From a virus, in the IMG/VR virus record IMGVR_UViG_3300027747_001258, positions 1-22,865 of that record: a DNA stretch of 22,865 bases; one strand, 5' to 3'. Positions 6,870 through 13,581 of this stretch are shown one piece after another (position 1 is the stretch's first letter; every line of letters starts with the position of its first letter). The translations under genes were made by a program, and so were the position numbers. The notes under the pieces are model-generated. The model was not told the DNA's origin, did no database searches, and saw only the letters and a program-made list of their open reading frames with translations.

Positions 6870-7082
6870 CTATTTCTCACTGGACCCCCACTGAACGCGA
6901 GGTTCACCACGGAGAATCGAGGCTGAACAGTCTGAATGGTTAATGTGAAACGGGGCAAGACGAAGAACCGACTTACCTACCTTTGGCATCTGGTCAAACG
7001 GCTGTGACTCGTAGATGTAGTGTCCACATTTGGAACAGATTTCGTACGTGTCAGCTGTGCGCTTGACGGGCTTGCCTAACAT
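6870..7082 (-). CDS. Small zinc-binding protein
   Basis: 70 residues. CSKCGHYIYES near residue 16 supplies one Cys pair, and FHINHSDC near residue 45 offers His and Cys partners, so a single treble-clef-like zinc site is plausible. The start ATG at 7082 overlaps by one base (TAATG) the stop of the upstream membrane protein, so translation is likely coupled. No family recognised and no function can be given. It belongs to the 6870-7449 string, driven by the repeat promoter at 7478-7492. Confidence 0.6.
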   Translation of the reverse strand: MLGKPVKRTADTYEICSKCGHYIYESQPFDQMPKVGKSVLRLAPFHINHSDCSASILRGEPRVQWGSSEK

Positions 7083-7366
7083 TACTTGTCACCCTTTGGA
7101 CCAACCACACCTAGAAGCGTTGTTGGGCTCTTGCGCTTTAGGCGAAGGTTAGAGAACTCTTCCTTTGCGATAAGCTCTGTGCGAAGTGAGAAGAACCAAA
7201 GAGGTCCTGAGCCAGCTGCAATCAAGAACGCAGATGCTAGAAATGCGATGAGACTTGGATAGATAAAGAAAGATTGAGCGGCATACGGAATCCAAGCTAA
7301 AGCTAGGAGACGTAGAGCTACCGTATATCGGCGGTATTTATGTCCACGGAATGTGCTGATTTTCAT
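7082..7366 (-). CDS. Small membrane protein
   Basis: 94 residues with a basic N-terminus (KYRRYT) followed by two hydrophobic segments, about 16-36 and 39-60 (SLIAFLASAFLIAAGSGPLWF), and a basic C-terminal tail (LRLKRKSPTT). The positive-inside rule puts both ends in the cytoplasm. The start at 7366 shares ATGA with the upstream 28-codon gene and has CCGAAAGGA before it. I do not recognise the protein; a holin-like or superinfection role cannot be told from sequence. Alternative: a generic phage membrane protein of the early operon. Confidence 0.6.
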   Translation of the reverse strand: MKISTFRGHKYRRYTVALRLLALAWIPYAAQSFFIYPSLIAFLASAFLIAAGSGPLWFFSLRTELIAKEEFSNLRLKRKSPTTLLGVVGPKGDK

Positions 7367-7449
7367 TTTGCGTCCTTTCGGTTACAGTGCTTGCAAGGAT
7401 TCTTTTTTGCTCCTCGCGGTTTCTTTCCCCAACAGTACATACATACCAT
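7363..7449 (-). CDS. 28-residue zinc-knuckle microprotein
   Basis: Too short for routine calling, but well supported: a repeat-family promoter lies upstream, the leader AACGACGAAAGGA stands nine bases before the ATG at 7449, and the TGA overlaps the next start (ATGA). The product begins MVCMYCWGKK and ends CKHCNRKDAK. The two Cys pairs (C3/C6 and C19/C22) are spaced CxxC-12-CxxC, with ten basic residues, as in a single zinc knuckle able to bind nucleic acid or protein. Function unknown. It leads the three-gene string ending at 6870. Confidence 0.7.
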   Translation of the reverse strand: MVCMYCWGKKPRGAKKNPCKHCNRKDAK

Positions 7450-7477
7450 TTTCTGTTCCTTTCGTCGTTTGGCGTAC

Positions 7478-7492
7478 AGGTTAATTATAACA
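7478..7492 (-). promoter_or_regulatory. Repeat-family promoter, TTAAC class (28-codon gene operon)
   Basis: Minus strand TGTTATAATTAACC, an extended -10 of the family found 17 times in this window. Drives 7363-7449 and following genes. It lies just after the terminase stop at 7513. Confidence 0.75.
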
Positions 7493-7512
7493 GGTAGATC
7501 AGGATAATGAAA

Positions 7513-8907
7513 CTACCTAACGCGGAAGGTGTTTCTCAGACCAGGGATCTTTCGGCCAGCTGGAGACTTAGCCGTAATCTTTCCGCCTACGAATCCGGCT
7601 GGTGGTTTAATGAGTAGAGCGGTAAGGGCATGGACCAGCGCATCGACGCGGTCAGGTGATTTGCCTTCGCCTGGAATCCACGAGGTCATCTGGGACTCGA
7701 GGTCCGCTAGGTACCCTATGTGGTGCACGCGGTTCTGCTCGTAAGCTAGCGTGATTGGCTCGGCTCGAAGGGCCTTGCCGTATTTGGAGTGAACCTCAAG
7801 TACCTTAACCGTTGGGTCAATCGTGTTGATGGCGTTGCGAACAAGCGCACCGCCTTGGTTTACCTCCGCGATAACGGGGCAACCCCACTTACGCGCCATG
7901 GCTACTACCTTGTTTGCCCACACATCCGGTGAGCCTAAGATTGAAGCATCCTCAAGTACCCAGCTCTGACGTTTGTAAAGATCTCTATCGGCCGTTGCAG
8001 CTACAACAACTATGCCGCATTCATCTCTTGGATTTTCAGCTACCGATGGATCAACACCGATGCAACGAAGCGGTGCGCCTTGTGGCATAACAAGTTCGCG
8101 TGTATTATCGATAAGTTCTACTGTCCAGAGTGCTCCCTCAACGTCTGAAAGCATCTCGCCGTAAAGTTCCTGCGCAGCTAGACGAGTTCCTTCGTACACT
8201 CCAAGAATTCCTTCCATGTAGGCCGCAGAAAGGTTTCCGCTGTTGTCCATGGTTGAACCTTTAGTAATAATAACCTTGCCGGGATTTGTATCGGCCTCAC
8301 GTAAAAGATCATATAGCAACGGCACGCGCTTCGGCGTTGTTGTAATCATAATTTTAGGATTTTGACCAAGACGAGTACCAATACGTAAGTTTTCAAATGC
8401 GGTAAGCCCAGCTCCATCTGGAGTCTGACGCCAAGCGGCAACCTCGTCTCCCCAAGCATGCGTGAATTGAGGACCACGAAGAGAATCTGGCTCATCGGCA
8501 GTAAAGCATGTTGCCGTATTGCCGTTAGGCCAAGTCAGTCTTCGCTTTGACGGTTCGTACAACGGACGCTCACTAGGAGGCGTTACATTGATAATACCTG
8601 ATTCACCTTCAACGATAACGTCTCGTACGTCAGCAGCTGTACGAGCTACCAATGCAAAACGGCGTTGACCGGTGTTTGTGTATTTAGCTTCTTCTCTTAC
8701 CCACTCTGAAGCCGTACGAGTTTTACCAGCACCGCGTCCTGCGAGGTACATCCATATGTTCCAGTCATCACCTTGAGGACGCTGTTGTTCAGGACGTCCC
8801 CAGAAACTCCAGTCCCATTGAAGAGCGTCTGGATCTAGACCTGCTAGAACCTCTGCCTTTTCTTCATCAGACATTGCCGCAATGATTTGTGCTAGACTCT
8901 TTCCCAT
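7513..8907 (-). CDS. Terminase large subunit (packaging ATPase/nuclease)
   Basis: 464 residues. The ATPase domain has Walker A AGRGAGKT at 56-63, Walker B THAWGDE at 149-155 (D154/E155), and a coupling motif MITTTPK at 187-193. The nuclease domain shows an RNase H-like acidic set: IGVDPS (D286), AEVNQGG (E348), and SPDRVDALVHA (D419/D422). Known role: it docks on the portal, cuts concatemers and pumps DNA into the procapsid. It resembles the shorter TerL group of phages with combined domains. No Shine-Dalgarno precedes the ATG at 8907; instead a TTATAAGG box lies ~14 bases upstream, so the message may have a very short leader. It is separated from the portal by the lysis cassette, which is unusual as these genes are normally adjacent. 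Confidence 0.92.
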   Translation of the reverse strand: MGKSLAQIIAAMSDEEKAEVLAGLDPDALQWDWSFWGRPEQQRPQGDDWNIWMYLAGRGAGKTRTASEWVREEAKYTNTGQRRFALVARTAADVRDVIVEGESGIINVTPPSERPLYEPSKRRLTWPNGNTATCFTADEPDSLRGPQFTHAWGDEVAAWRQTPDGAGLTAFENLRIGTRLGQNPKIMITTTPKRVPLLYDLLREADTNPGKVIITKGSTMDNSGNLSAAYMEGILGVYEGTRLAAQELYGEMLSDVEGALWTVELIDNTRELVMPQGAPLRCIGVDPSVAENPRDECGIVVVAATADRDLYKRQSWVLEDASILGSPDVWANKVVAMARKWGCPVIAEVNQGGALVRNAINTIDPTVKVLEVHSKYGKALRAEPITLAYEQNRVHHIGYLADLESQMTSWIPGEGKSPDRVDALVHALTALLIKPPAGFVGGKITAKSPAGRKIPGLRNTFRVR

Positions 8908-8910
8908 ATG

Positions 8911-8933
8911 TACTATGGTACCTTATAAAAGGA
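8911..8933 (-). promoter_or_regulatory. Possible promoter of the terminase gene
   Basis: Minus strand CTTTTATAAGGTACCATAG precedes the terminase ATG. TATAAG could be a -10 with the message starting a few bases before the start codon. It contains GGTACC and GTAC palindromes but is not the repeat family of the rest of the window. Weak evidence. Confidence 0.35.
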
Positions 8934-8937
8934 AAAG

Positions 8938-9861
8938 TTATACGGGTACGTTGCTAATATCTGAATATATTTCTGATACTACAGTTGCCCACACCTTTGG
9001 TGTGTGGTCGAAAGGTTGATAACCACCGGCTCCTCCAATAAGTACTCTGCCTCTTGCATGCTTGTTAGCGATGTCCGCAATGATGCGAGCAGCAGCTCGA
9101 TACCCAGGATAATCAAAGTTAAGACCAGACAATGGATCTGAATGATGTGCGTCAGCTCCGGTAGCTAGAAGAATAACATCTGGCTGAATATCATCCGCAA
9201 GCAGCTCGATCTCTTGCATCGCATCCAGAAATTCTACGTCACCATCTCCGTTAGCTAATGCCCAGTTGTATACTCCATTTTCTGGCTCGTTCTTAAGACC
9301 AGTTCCCGGGAAGATTCCACCTTGGTGGATACTTGCCGTAACTAGATTTCGATACGGGCGCAGGATATTCTCAACGCCGTCACCATGATGCGCATCCCAA
9401 TCAATGTACATAGGCTTAAGCCCTGCAGCCATAAATAACTTAGCAACTAACGCCATGTCGTTGAATACACAAAAACCAGAGCTATGGTCATACTGCGCAT
9501 GATGCTTAGCTCCTTGCGGATTGAAGGCTACCTGAGCTTCTCCTGAAAGAATCTTTTCATACATGCGAATAGTCCCCGCAGCCATCTCAAGAGCAACGGC
9601 TCCAAGATGTAGCTGGTCAGGATACCATTCACCGCAGTGACCTTTATCTAAAACCTTAGAAATGTATTCATCAGAGTGAACATGATTTAACAAGTCTCTG
9701 TCTGATTCAGACGCTGATGGCTTAACCATTACTGGTTCTAAGTCTTTAAGAAGCTCTACCGCAAGCTTAGCACGAATTGGATTAGTTGGGTGACTACCGT
9801 CACCATTTCCTAGCTGCCAATCAAGATAGATATCGTCGTATGCGACGTGTAGCTTACTCAC
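8938..9861 (-). CDS. Histone deacetylase-fold hydrolase (HDAC/AcuC-like)
   Basis: 307 residues if it starts at the GTG at 9861. This start overlaps the phosphatase stop and has GGA eight bases upstream; a longer frame to 9984 would run inside the phosphatase. Signature residues are intact: HPTNPIR near the N-terminus, GAKHHAQYDHSSGFCVFND with His120/His121, IDWDAHHGDG with zinc ligands D156 and H158, TGADAHHSDPLSGLN with D237, and IGGAGGYQPF with catalytic Tyr281. Known family: zinc deacylases removing acyl groups from lysines or polyamines, including bacterial AcuC. So it should be an active cytoplasmic deacetylase; the substrate is unknown. In a phage it may reset host protein acetylation, or act on acetylated small molecules. 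Cotranscribed with the phosphatase under a repeat-family promoter. Confidence 0.88.
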   Translation of the reverse strand: MSKLHVAYDDIYLDWQLGNGDGSHPTNPIRAKLAVELLKDLEPVMVKPSASESDRDLLNHVHSDEYISKVLDKGHCGEWYPDQLHLGAVALEMAAGTIRMYEKILSGEAQVAFNPQGAKHHAQYDHSSGFCVFNDMALVAKLFMAAGLKPMYIDWDAHHGDGVENILRPYRNLVTASIHQGGIFPGTGLKNEPENGVYNWALANGDGDVEFLDAMQEIELLADDIQPDVILLATGADAHHSDPLSGLNFDYPGYRAAARIIADIANKHARGRVLIGGAGGYQPFDHTPKVWATVVSEIYSDISNVPV

Positions 9862-10375
9862 TTGCTTTGTCCAACGTTCGAACATACGCTTCAAACTCAC
9901 CGTTACATAAAACATATGAGGTTCGCTTAGTACGAAGAAGCGTGATAGCTTCATCAGGAGTATAACCAGCTTTGATAAGAACAAGAGCCGCAGTTAAACC
10001 AGAGCGGTTAAGCCCAGCTTGACAACGAATTAAAACCTTCTTACCAGCCTTCCACTTGCTATGCGCAAATGAGACAGCTGTAGCTAGAGACTCTGAGTCA
10101 ATATGGTCTACGTCTGAATCATAAAAACCAAAGCGTAGTTCCTCAACCATCCAGTCAACTGGATTTGCCCATGCGTATAAAGTTACTACCGCATCGAAAT
10201 CTTTCTTTGTGATTTGTTTAGGCGCGTCTAATACTGCTGACTCTTCAATTGTGTCCAGGTCATCAGTTCCGCCTACCCATAAACCAGGCAAGATCTCGCT
10301 GTGCAATGGAAAGTCCCAGCTGTCTAACTGATGTGCTGGTGCATATCCTTCGTTTGTTTCAATGAGCTTTGCCAT
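9854..10375 (-). CDS. Dual-specificity-type protein phosphatase
   Basis: 173 residues. Motifs: LPGLWVGG near residue 30, an acidic loop FYDSDVDHID (Asp88 or a neighbour could be the general acid), and the P-loop signature RCQAGLNRSG with nucleophile Cys118 and Arg124 (Cx5R), followed by an ALVLIKAGYTPDEAI helix. This is a cysteine-based phosphatase of the DSP/atypical class, acting on phospho-Ser/Thr/Tyr or on phosphate esters such as phosphoinositides or RNA caps; the substrate cannot be told. The start at 10375 has AAAAGGAG before it. The deacetylase start overlaps its stop by eight bases, so the two enzymes are probably made in a fixed ratio. A repeat-family promoter lies at 10409-10423. 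Confidence 0.85.
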   Translation of the reverse strand: MAKLIETNEGYAPAHQLDSWDFPLHSEILPGLWVGGTDDLDTIEESAVLDAPKQITKKDFDAVVTLYAWANPVDWMVEELRFGFYDSDVDHIDSESLATAVSFAHSKWKAGKKVLIRCQAGLNRSGLTAALVLIKAGYTPDEAITLLRTKRTSYVLCNGEFEAYVRTLDKASE

Positions 10376-10408
10376 TGTGTTTCTCCTTTTGTCATTTTGT
10401 CATTTAAT

Positions 10409-10423
10409 GGTACTATTATATCA
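10409..10423 (-). promoter_or_regulatory. Repeat-family promoter, AGTAC class (phosphatase-deacetylase operon)
   Basis: Minus strand TGATATAATAGTACC, extended -10, about 30 bases before the ATG at 10375. The following leader has a tandem AAATGACAAAATGACAAAAGG. Confidence 0.75.
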
Positions 10424-10445
10424 GGATAAGTTACCTGCTAGTAAC

Positions 10446-11012
10446 TTACTCTTCTTGTATAAACGTGTGGATGTTGCCACCGGAGTAGATGTCATGCTTG
10501 ATAGCAATTTCTACTGCACGGTAAACAATCTTCTCAGCTTCCTTTGCGGTCTTACACTTTTGATAGTTAAGAGCTTCAAGAACACCGAGAGCTAGATCCG
10601 AACCACTACCTGAGTGATACACGTTTCGTTCTTCTCTGTCCCAAGAGTAGTCTTCGTAAATCGGATACAGAACTCCGTACACTGAGACAATGAACTCTGA
10701 GTCGTGAGCCGCAGCTTCACCGTCAGCCTTCATGTCGTAGCCAGACTCGACGAAAACCTTACGCATAGACGGAATAAATGTTTTCGTCATGAATACATCA
10801 AGGTCCTGTCCAGCTTTCGGACGAGGAGCTCTCCAACCAAATTGAAGTATGTTTGAGCCGCGTCCCGCACCAGACCCTGCAATTAAAATACCGTTATTCT
10901 CTACGACTTTATGCGTAGCCATTTCTAGGTAGCGACCACTTTCGTCAGACGAACGCGAATCACAACCAATGACGGACCAGCCGTCACCTTGAATTGCTAC
11001 AAGTGTAGTCAC
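10446..11012 (-). CDS. Proteasome beta/HslV-like Ntn hydrolase
   Basis: 188 residues from a GTG at 11012, with GGAGAGGA eight bases upstream. After removal of the initiator Met the protein starts TTLVAIQGDG, with the nucleophile Thr1 expected of proteasome beta subunits and HslV. GCDSR places an Asp at position 17 of the mature chain. THKVVENNG supplies Lys34, one off the usual Lys33, and IAGSGAGRG supplies the Gly turn. GSGSDLALGVLEAL matches the helix with the conserved Ser/Asp. So the active site appears intact with no propeptide. Known relatives form rings that degrade proteins fed by an ATPase. Here no cognate unfoldase gene is adjacent; it might use a host ATPase or act alone. Actinobacteria often carry a proteasome, so competition with the host particle is possible. 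Confidence 0.8.
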   Translation of the reverse strand: MTTLVAIQGDGWSVIGCDSRSSDESGRYLEMATHKVVENNGILIAGSGAGRGSNILQFGWRAPRPKAGQDLDVFMTKTFIPSMRKVFVESGYDMKADGEAAAHDSEFIVSVYGVLYPIYEDYSWDREERNVYHSGSGSDLALGVLEALNYQKCKTAKEAEKIVYRAVEIAIKHDIYSGGNIHTFIQEE

Positions 11013-11039
11013 GGAATTCCTCTCCAGGTAAAACGCCTA

Positions 11040-11076
11040 TCCAGGCGCTAGGAAAACTGTATCCTAAGCGCCTGGA
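11040..11076 (-). terminator. Terminator-like hairpin after 11084-11419
   Basis: TCCAGGCGC pairs with GCGCCTGGA, and TAGGA with TCCTA, giving about 14 base pairs with one bulged base and an 8-nt loop. The T-run after it on the minus strand is short (GTTTTACC), so it may be an attenuator or processing site for the hydrolase gene as well as a terminator. Confidence 0.6.
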
Positions 11077-11083
11077 CTACGTC

Positions 11084-11419
11084 TTACTTTACGAGATCAA
11101 TTATAGCCACAGGAACAACAATATCTGCTGATTCTGATTTACCCGTAATTGGGTTAATTTTTTCGAATCTTCCAACGGGTGTCTCCAGTCTTACAACAAC
11201 CTTCTTCTGTTTCATCCCTGTCACAGTTGCCTTGCGGCCAACCATGTAGCGAGTCCCAGTTAGATCATTGAAGACCACCGTGTCACCGATGTGATAATCC
11301 GCAATTGTGCGTGAGACACGAGACGCCTTTAGGCGTGAATCTACCGCATCCTTGATTTTGACTAAGCCAGAATCAAATGTTCCTGACTCAATCTGAGATA
11401 CAAGATCTTCGATATTCAT
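11084..11419 (-). CDS. Small beta-barrel (KOW/SH3-like) phage protein
   Basis: 111 residues. Residues about 1-38 are helical (EDLVSQIESGTFDSGLVKIKDAV). A C-terminal beta domain contains GDTVVFNDLTGTRYMVGRKA, then TVTGMKQKKVVVRLETPVGRF. This is a pattern I know from small phage proteins in which GDxVxFN is followed by YLxGxxATV and VxVRLE...GRF, an SH3/KOW-like barrel. Function is unknown; nucleic-acid or ribosome binding is possible but not shown. The leader CGACGGAAGGA stands before the ATG at 11419, and a repeat-family promoter follows at 11443-11457. Confidence 0.65.
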   Translation of the reverse strand: MNIEDLVSQIESGTFDSGLVKIKDAVDSRLKASRVSRTIADYHIGDTVVFNDLTGTRYMVGRKATVTGMKQKKVVVRLETPVGRFEKINPITGKSESADIVVPVAIIDLVK

Positions 11420-11442
11420 GTTATTCCTTCCGTCGCAGTTAT

Positions 11443-11457
11443 AGTACTATTATATCA
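11443..11457 (-). promoter_or_regulatory. Repeat-family promoter, AGTACTA class
   Basis: Minus strand TGATATAATAGTACTAT before the gene at 11084-11419. A TTGTAC lies 18 bases upstream of the -10 as the probable -35. It lies just after the stop of 11465-11677. Confidence 0.8.
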
Positions 11458-11464
11458 GGTTTTG

Positions 11465-11677
11465 TCAGGAAAGTACAATAGCTGCTTGGTCAGGGCAATA
11501 CCCAAATAACTGAGCAGACATCTGCATACTGGTCTTACCTGTATCAGTCCAGTCCTTGTAGACTCTCTTCCACTCGTTGGAAGAAGCCTTAGGATGATAA
11601 ATTAAGCACTGGCAAGGAGACGTAGATAGTTCTTCCACAGCCCTTGTCTGCTCAGCTAATTGGTTAATCCAAGTCAT
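11465..11677 (-). CDS. Hypothetical small protein
   Basis: 70 residues, not recognised. It contains CQCLIYHPKASSNEWKRV, a helical middle and FGYCPDQAAIVL at the C-terminus; three cysteines (two in CxC) could be a metal site but the pattern is incomplete. The ATG at 11677 shares one base with the stop of the upstream gene (TAATG), so translation is probably coupled. No other clue. Confidence 0.55.
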   Translation of the reverse strand: MTWINQLAEQTRAVEELSTSPCQCLIYHPKASSNEWKRVYKDWTDTGKTSMQMSAQLFGYCPDQAAIVLS

Positions 11678-11919
11678 TATGCATCAACCTCTGCACGGAA
11701 ATAACCGATACCTTGCTCAGCTTGAGCTAGATCTTCTACCCAAGGTAGACGTTTACGCTCAGTGTCTAAGAAAGAACTAGCGTAGAGGACTGCCTCTTTT
11801 TTGGCAGGTCCAAGAGATTTGAAAGCTCCACGGCGTGTTTCACCACTTGCAAGGTCCTTGACCTCAACTAGCCATGCAGCGTTAGGGGCTTTGCTTTTAT
11901 GTAAGGTTGCTACTATCAT
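11677..11919 (-). CDS. Hypothetical small protein
   Basis: 80 residues with an N-terminal beta-rich half (VATLHKSKAPNAAWLVEVKD, then SGETRRGAFKSLGPAKKEA) and an acidic C-terminal half. The first part reads like a small strand-turn-strand domain in which a K/R-rich segment alternates with hydrophobics. No named family recognised. The leader GTCGAAAGGA precedes the ATG at 11919; the spacer upstream (11920-12007) holds a hairpin at 11971-12000 and a TATAAAT box but no repeat-family promoter. Confidence 0.6.
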   Translation of the reverse strand: MIVATLHKSKAPNAAWLVEVKDLASGETRRGAFKSLGPAKKEAVLYASSFLDTERKRLPWVEDLAQAEQGIGYFRAEVDA

Positions 11920-11970
11920 GATGTCCTTTCGACATTGTTAGGTGGGTAGTTTAGTGACTTGCCCAGGTCG

Positions 11971-12000
11971 TTCTGTAGCGGATTGGAGTACGTTACAGAA
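11971..12000 (-). promoter_or_regulatory. Leader hairpin
   Basis: TTCTGTA (11971-11977) pairs with TACAGAA (11994-12000), extended by CG/CG after one mismatch, in the leader of the gene starting at 11919. No T-run follows on the minus strand, so this is more likely a leader structure than a terminator. Confidence 0.35.
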
Positions 12001-12007
12001 GTTTAAT

Positions 12008-12250
12008 TTATACGGCGTAAGCTAATTCGTAACCTTTGTTTAGTTTTTCTTGAACCTTCATGAATGCCATTTGACGTGCATAGAACTCGTCACGATAGTT
12101 CTTTATCTCATTCTGGCGGACTGGCTTTTCTGCCATTCCCCAGCTAGTGCGAACTACTGGACCATCTACAGTTACCTCGTAGATCTTACGCTTTCCGTTT
12201 GCTCCACGTTGACCATCGCTGGATTTTAGGAGACACCATTTCTTTTGCAT
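12008..12250 (-). CDS. WGR-like domain protein
   Basis: 80 residues spanning a single domain. KWCLLKSSDGQRGANGKRKI forms the first strands, then YEVTVDGPVVRTSWGMAE carries the Trp-Gly segment of the WGR pattern, and the C-terminal helix ARQMAFMKVQEKLNKGYELA ends in the usual Lys-Gly-Tyr. WGR domains occur in PARPs and in bacterial regulators and are thought to bind nucleic acids. I see no catalytic domain attached. Confident it is a real gene: leader AACGACGGAAGGA and a repeat-family promoter precede it. The WGR reading itself is moderate. Confidence 0.6.
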   Translation of the reverse strand: MQKKWCLLKSSDGQRGANGKRKIYEVTVDGPVVRTSWGMAEKPVRQNEIKNYRDEFYARQMAFMKVQEKLNKGYELAYAV

Positions 12251-12295
12251 TTTGGATCCTTCCGTCGTTTTGTCGTTTTCACCGTTTCCGATGAT

Positions 12296-12310
12296 AGTAC
12301 TATTATATCA
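12296..12310 (-). promoter_or_regulatory. Repeat-family promoter, AGTACTA class
   Basis: Minus strand TGATATAATAGTACTA for 12008-12250; leader AACGACGGAAGGA follows. Confidence 0.8.
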
Positions 12311-12332
12311 GGAAGATCTAGGGAAGTATACC

Positions 12333-12605
12333 TTACTCGTCGGTAACATCTTCATCCGGCCACATCTCCGGGCGAAGGGCGTGTTCATATTGGTCACCGC
12401 GCCAGGAATTGGATGCGAACGAGATGTCTTCCTCCATGAGCTTATTTAATGAGAGGACTGCGGTATGACCCTCAGCCTCGAACATGATGATGAGCTTTGT
12501 GTCTGACTGTTCAGGGTCATCTACAAGCGCCACGGTGAAAGGCATCCCACCAATGCCATTTCGGTGAGTGTCCATATCTACGATTTCTAGCTTATCAGCA
12601 TTCAT
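12333..12605 (-). CDS. Hypothetical acidic protein
   Basis: 90 residues, acidic (ends in DEDVTDE). A beta-rich core (KLEIVDMDTHRNGIGGMPFT, then VALVDDPEQS and TKLIIMFEAEG) precedes a helix NKLMEEDISFA. Start ATG at 12605 is coupled by an ATGA overlap to the upstream gene and has AGAGGA five bases upstream. I do not recognise the family. The strand pattern looks like a small sandwich fold, unassigned. The last gene of the string that starts at 13742. Confidence 0.6.
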   Translation of the reverse strand: MNADKLEIVDMDTHRNGIGGMPFTVALVDDPEQSDTKLIIMFEAEGHTAVLSLNKLMEEDISFASNSWRGDQYEHALRPEMWPDEDVTDE

Positions 12606-12766
12606 CGGTTCCTCTTTATCTCTGGTCGTCTTTTTGAAATCTCATACTTGCTAACATCTACTCCTTTTTTCTTGAGCCAGTCCTTAGCAACTTCTTCATT
12701 GATGAATTCACCTAGCCACTCACCTTGCTCATTAAAAACATTTACCAAATCATATAGTGAACTCAT
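12602..12766 (-). CDS. Small basic/acidic hypothetical protein
   Basis: 54 residues from the ATG at 12766 (MSSLYDLVNVFNEQGEWLGE), chosen because it shares ATGA with the stop of the HTH gene; a longer in-frame start would lie wholly inside that gene. The middle contains NEEVAKDWLKKKG and the C-terminus is basic (RRPEIKRNR). The aromatic N-terminal strands with VFNEQGEWLG resemble small phage proteins of unknown function. Part of a string of five overlapping genes, 13742 to 12333. Confidence 0.6.
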   Translation of the reverse strand: MSSLYDLVNVFNEQGEWLGEFINEEVAKDWLKKKGVDVSKYEISKRRPEIKRNR

Positions 12767-13365
12767 TGGGCTACCGCACGATTCGTTTGTTTGATTGGCG
12801 AGTAGCATTTACTTTTACCTGTTTTTGGAGTTAGGTATCCGTAACGCGCAAGACGGAATCTAAGAGCTCCGTGTGTCACGCCAAGACATTTTGCGAGTCG
12901 ATACAAGGTTACACCCTCAACTGAATATACATGCCACACGAGTGCAGAGTATTCCTCAGCTTCCTTACGATACGTAGAATGGTCATAGCGAACTTTCTGC
13001 GCAAGAGGTTGAAGCTCAAGTAGACGAGCTAATGTTTCAGGTGAAGGTTCAACATACTCTGGATCTCCTGGGACTTCAATTTCTCTAGTCTCTAGCTCAG
13101 GCACAGGGAACTCACCGGGATTAGAAAGAATATAGACAATGTTAGCAGGAGACGCCATTAGCTGAATTTGGCGAATACGCTCACGAGTAAGATCAAGTGC
13201 AAAGGCAATTGACTCGAGGGTCCAGCCTTTTAACCGAAGAGCTTTAACGTACGCCGCGCGTAGGTCCTTATCAGTTGTCAAGTTAAGGGCAAGCGTAGTA
13301 ACTGCCGGCATTGTTTGATGCTGGTTAACAGATACTTGCTTTTTAACTCTAGGTCGTTTTTTCAT
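12763..13365 (-). CDS. Two-HTH DNA-binding protein, paralog of 3885-4376
   Basis: 200 residues. First helix-turn-helix at about 36-70: AAYVKALRLKGWTLESIAFA then DLTRERIRQIQLM as recognition helix. A Pro/Glu-rich linker follows. Second helix-turn-helix at about 138-177: WHVYSVEGVTLYRLAKCLGV then THGALRFRLARYGY. The tail is basic. Spacing and key positions match the protein beside the portal, suggesting duplication of one ancestral regulator or small-terminase-like protein. It lies in the early-type string, so it more likely controls transcription. The start ATG at 13365 has only a weak ribosome site; it follows the upstream stop by nine bases. Confidence 0.7.
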   Translation of the reverse strand: MKKRPRVKKQVSVNQHQTMPAVTTLALNLTTDKDLRAAYVKALRLKGWTLESIAFALDLTRERIRQIQLMASPANIVYILSNPGEFPVPELETREIEVPGDPEYVEPSPETLARLLELQPLAQKVRYDHSTYRKEAEEYSALVWHVYSVEGVTLYRLAKCLGVTHGALRFRLARYGYLTPKTGKSKCYSPIKQTNRAVAQ

Positions 13366-13374
13366 TTGTAATCC

Positions 13375-13581
13375 TTAGTCTATTGCTAGTGGGTCGCAGG
13401 TTGGGAGAGCATGTGTTCTCCAGTCAGTAAGAATCTGTTCAAGTACCTCGTGGTACTCATAGGGAAGATCCTCTGATACTTTTTTCATCATTGCATACCA
13501 CTTTGCAGTATCCGCAAAAACGTTTTCATGTTCCTCTACGTAGTAGGCGCAGAAGTCACAGAGAGTTAGTTCGTCACTCAC
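13375..13581 (-). CDS. Small hypothetical protein with N-terminal CxxC
   Basis: 68 residues starting at a GTG at 13581 that overlaps the upstream stop by four bases (GTGA). LCDFCAYYVEEHEN carries one Cys pair followed by His, then a helical middle with WYAMMKKVSEDL and a C-terminal ALPTCDPL. One zinc site using CxxC, His and the last Cys is possible. The family is not recognised. Translation is probably coupled to the 54-codon gene before it. Confidence 0.55.
   Translation of the reverse strand: MSDELTLCDFCAYYVEEHENVFADTAKWYAMMKKVSEDLPYEYHEVLEQILTDWRTHALPTCDPLAID

Noticed and set aside
9862-9984. Longer N-terminus for the deacetylase
   Set aside because: It would overlap the phosphatase by 130 bases, its residues do not fit the HDAC start, and the GTG at 9861 has a ribosome site.
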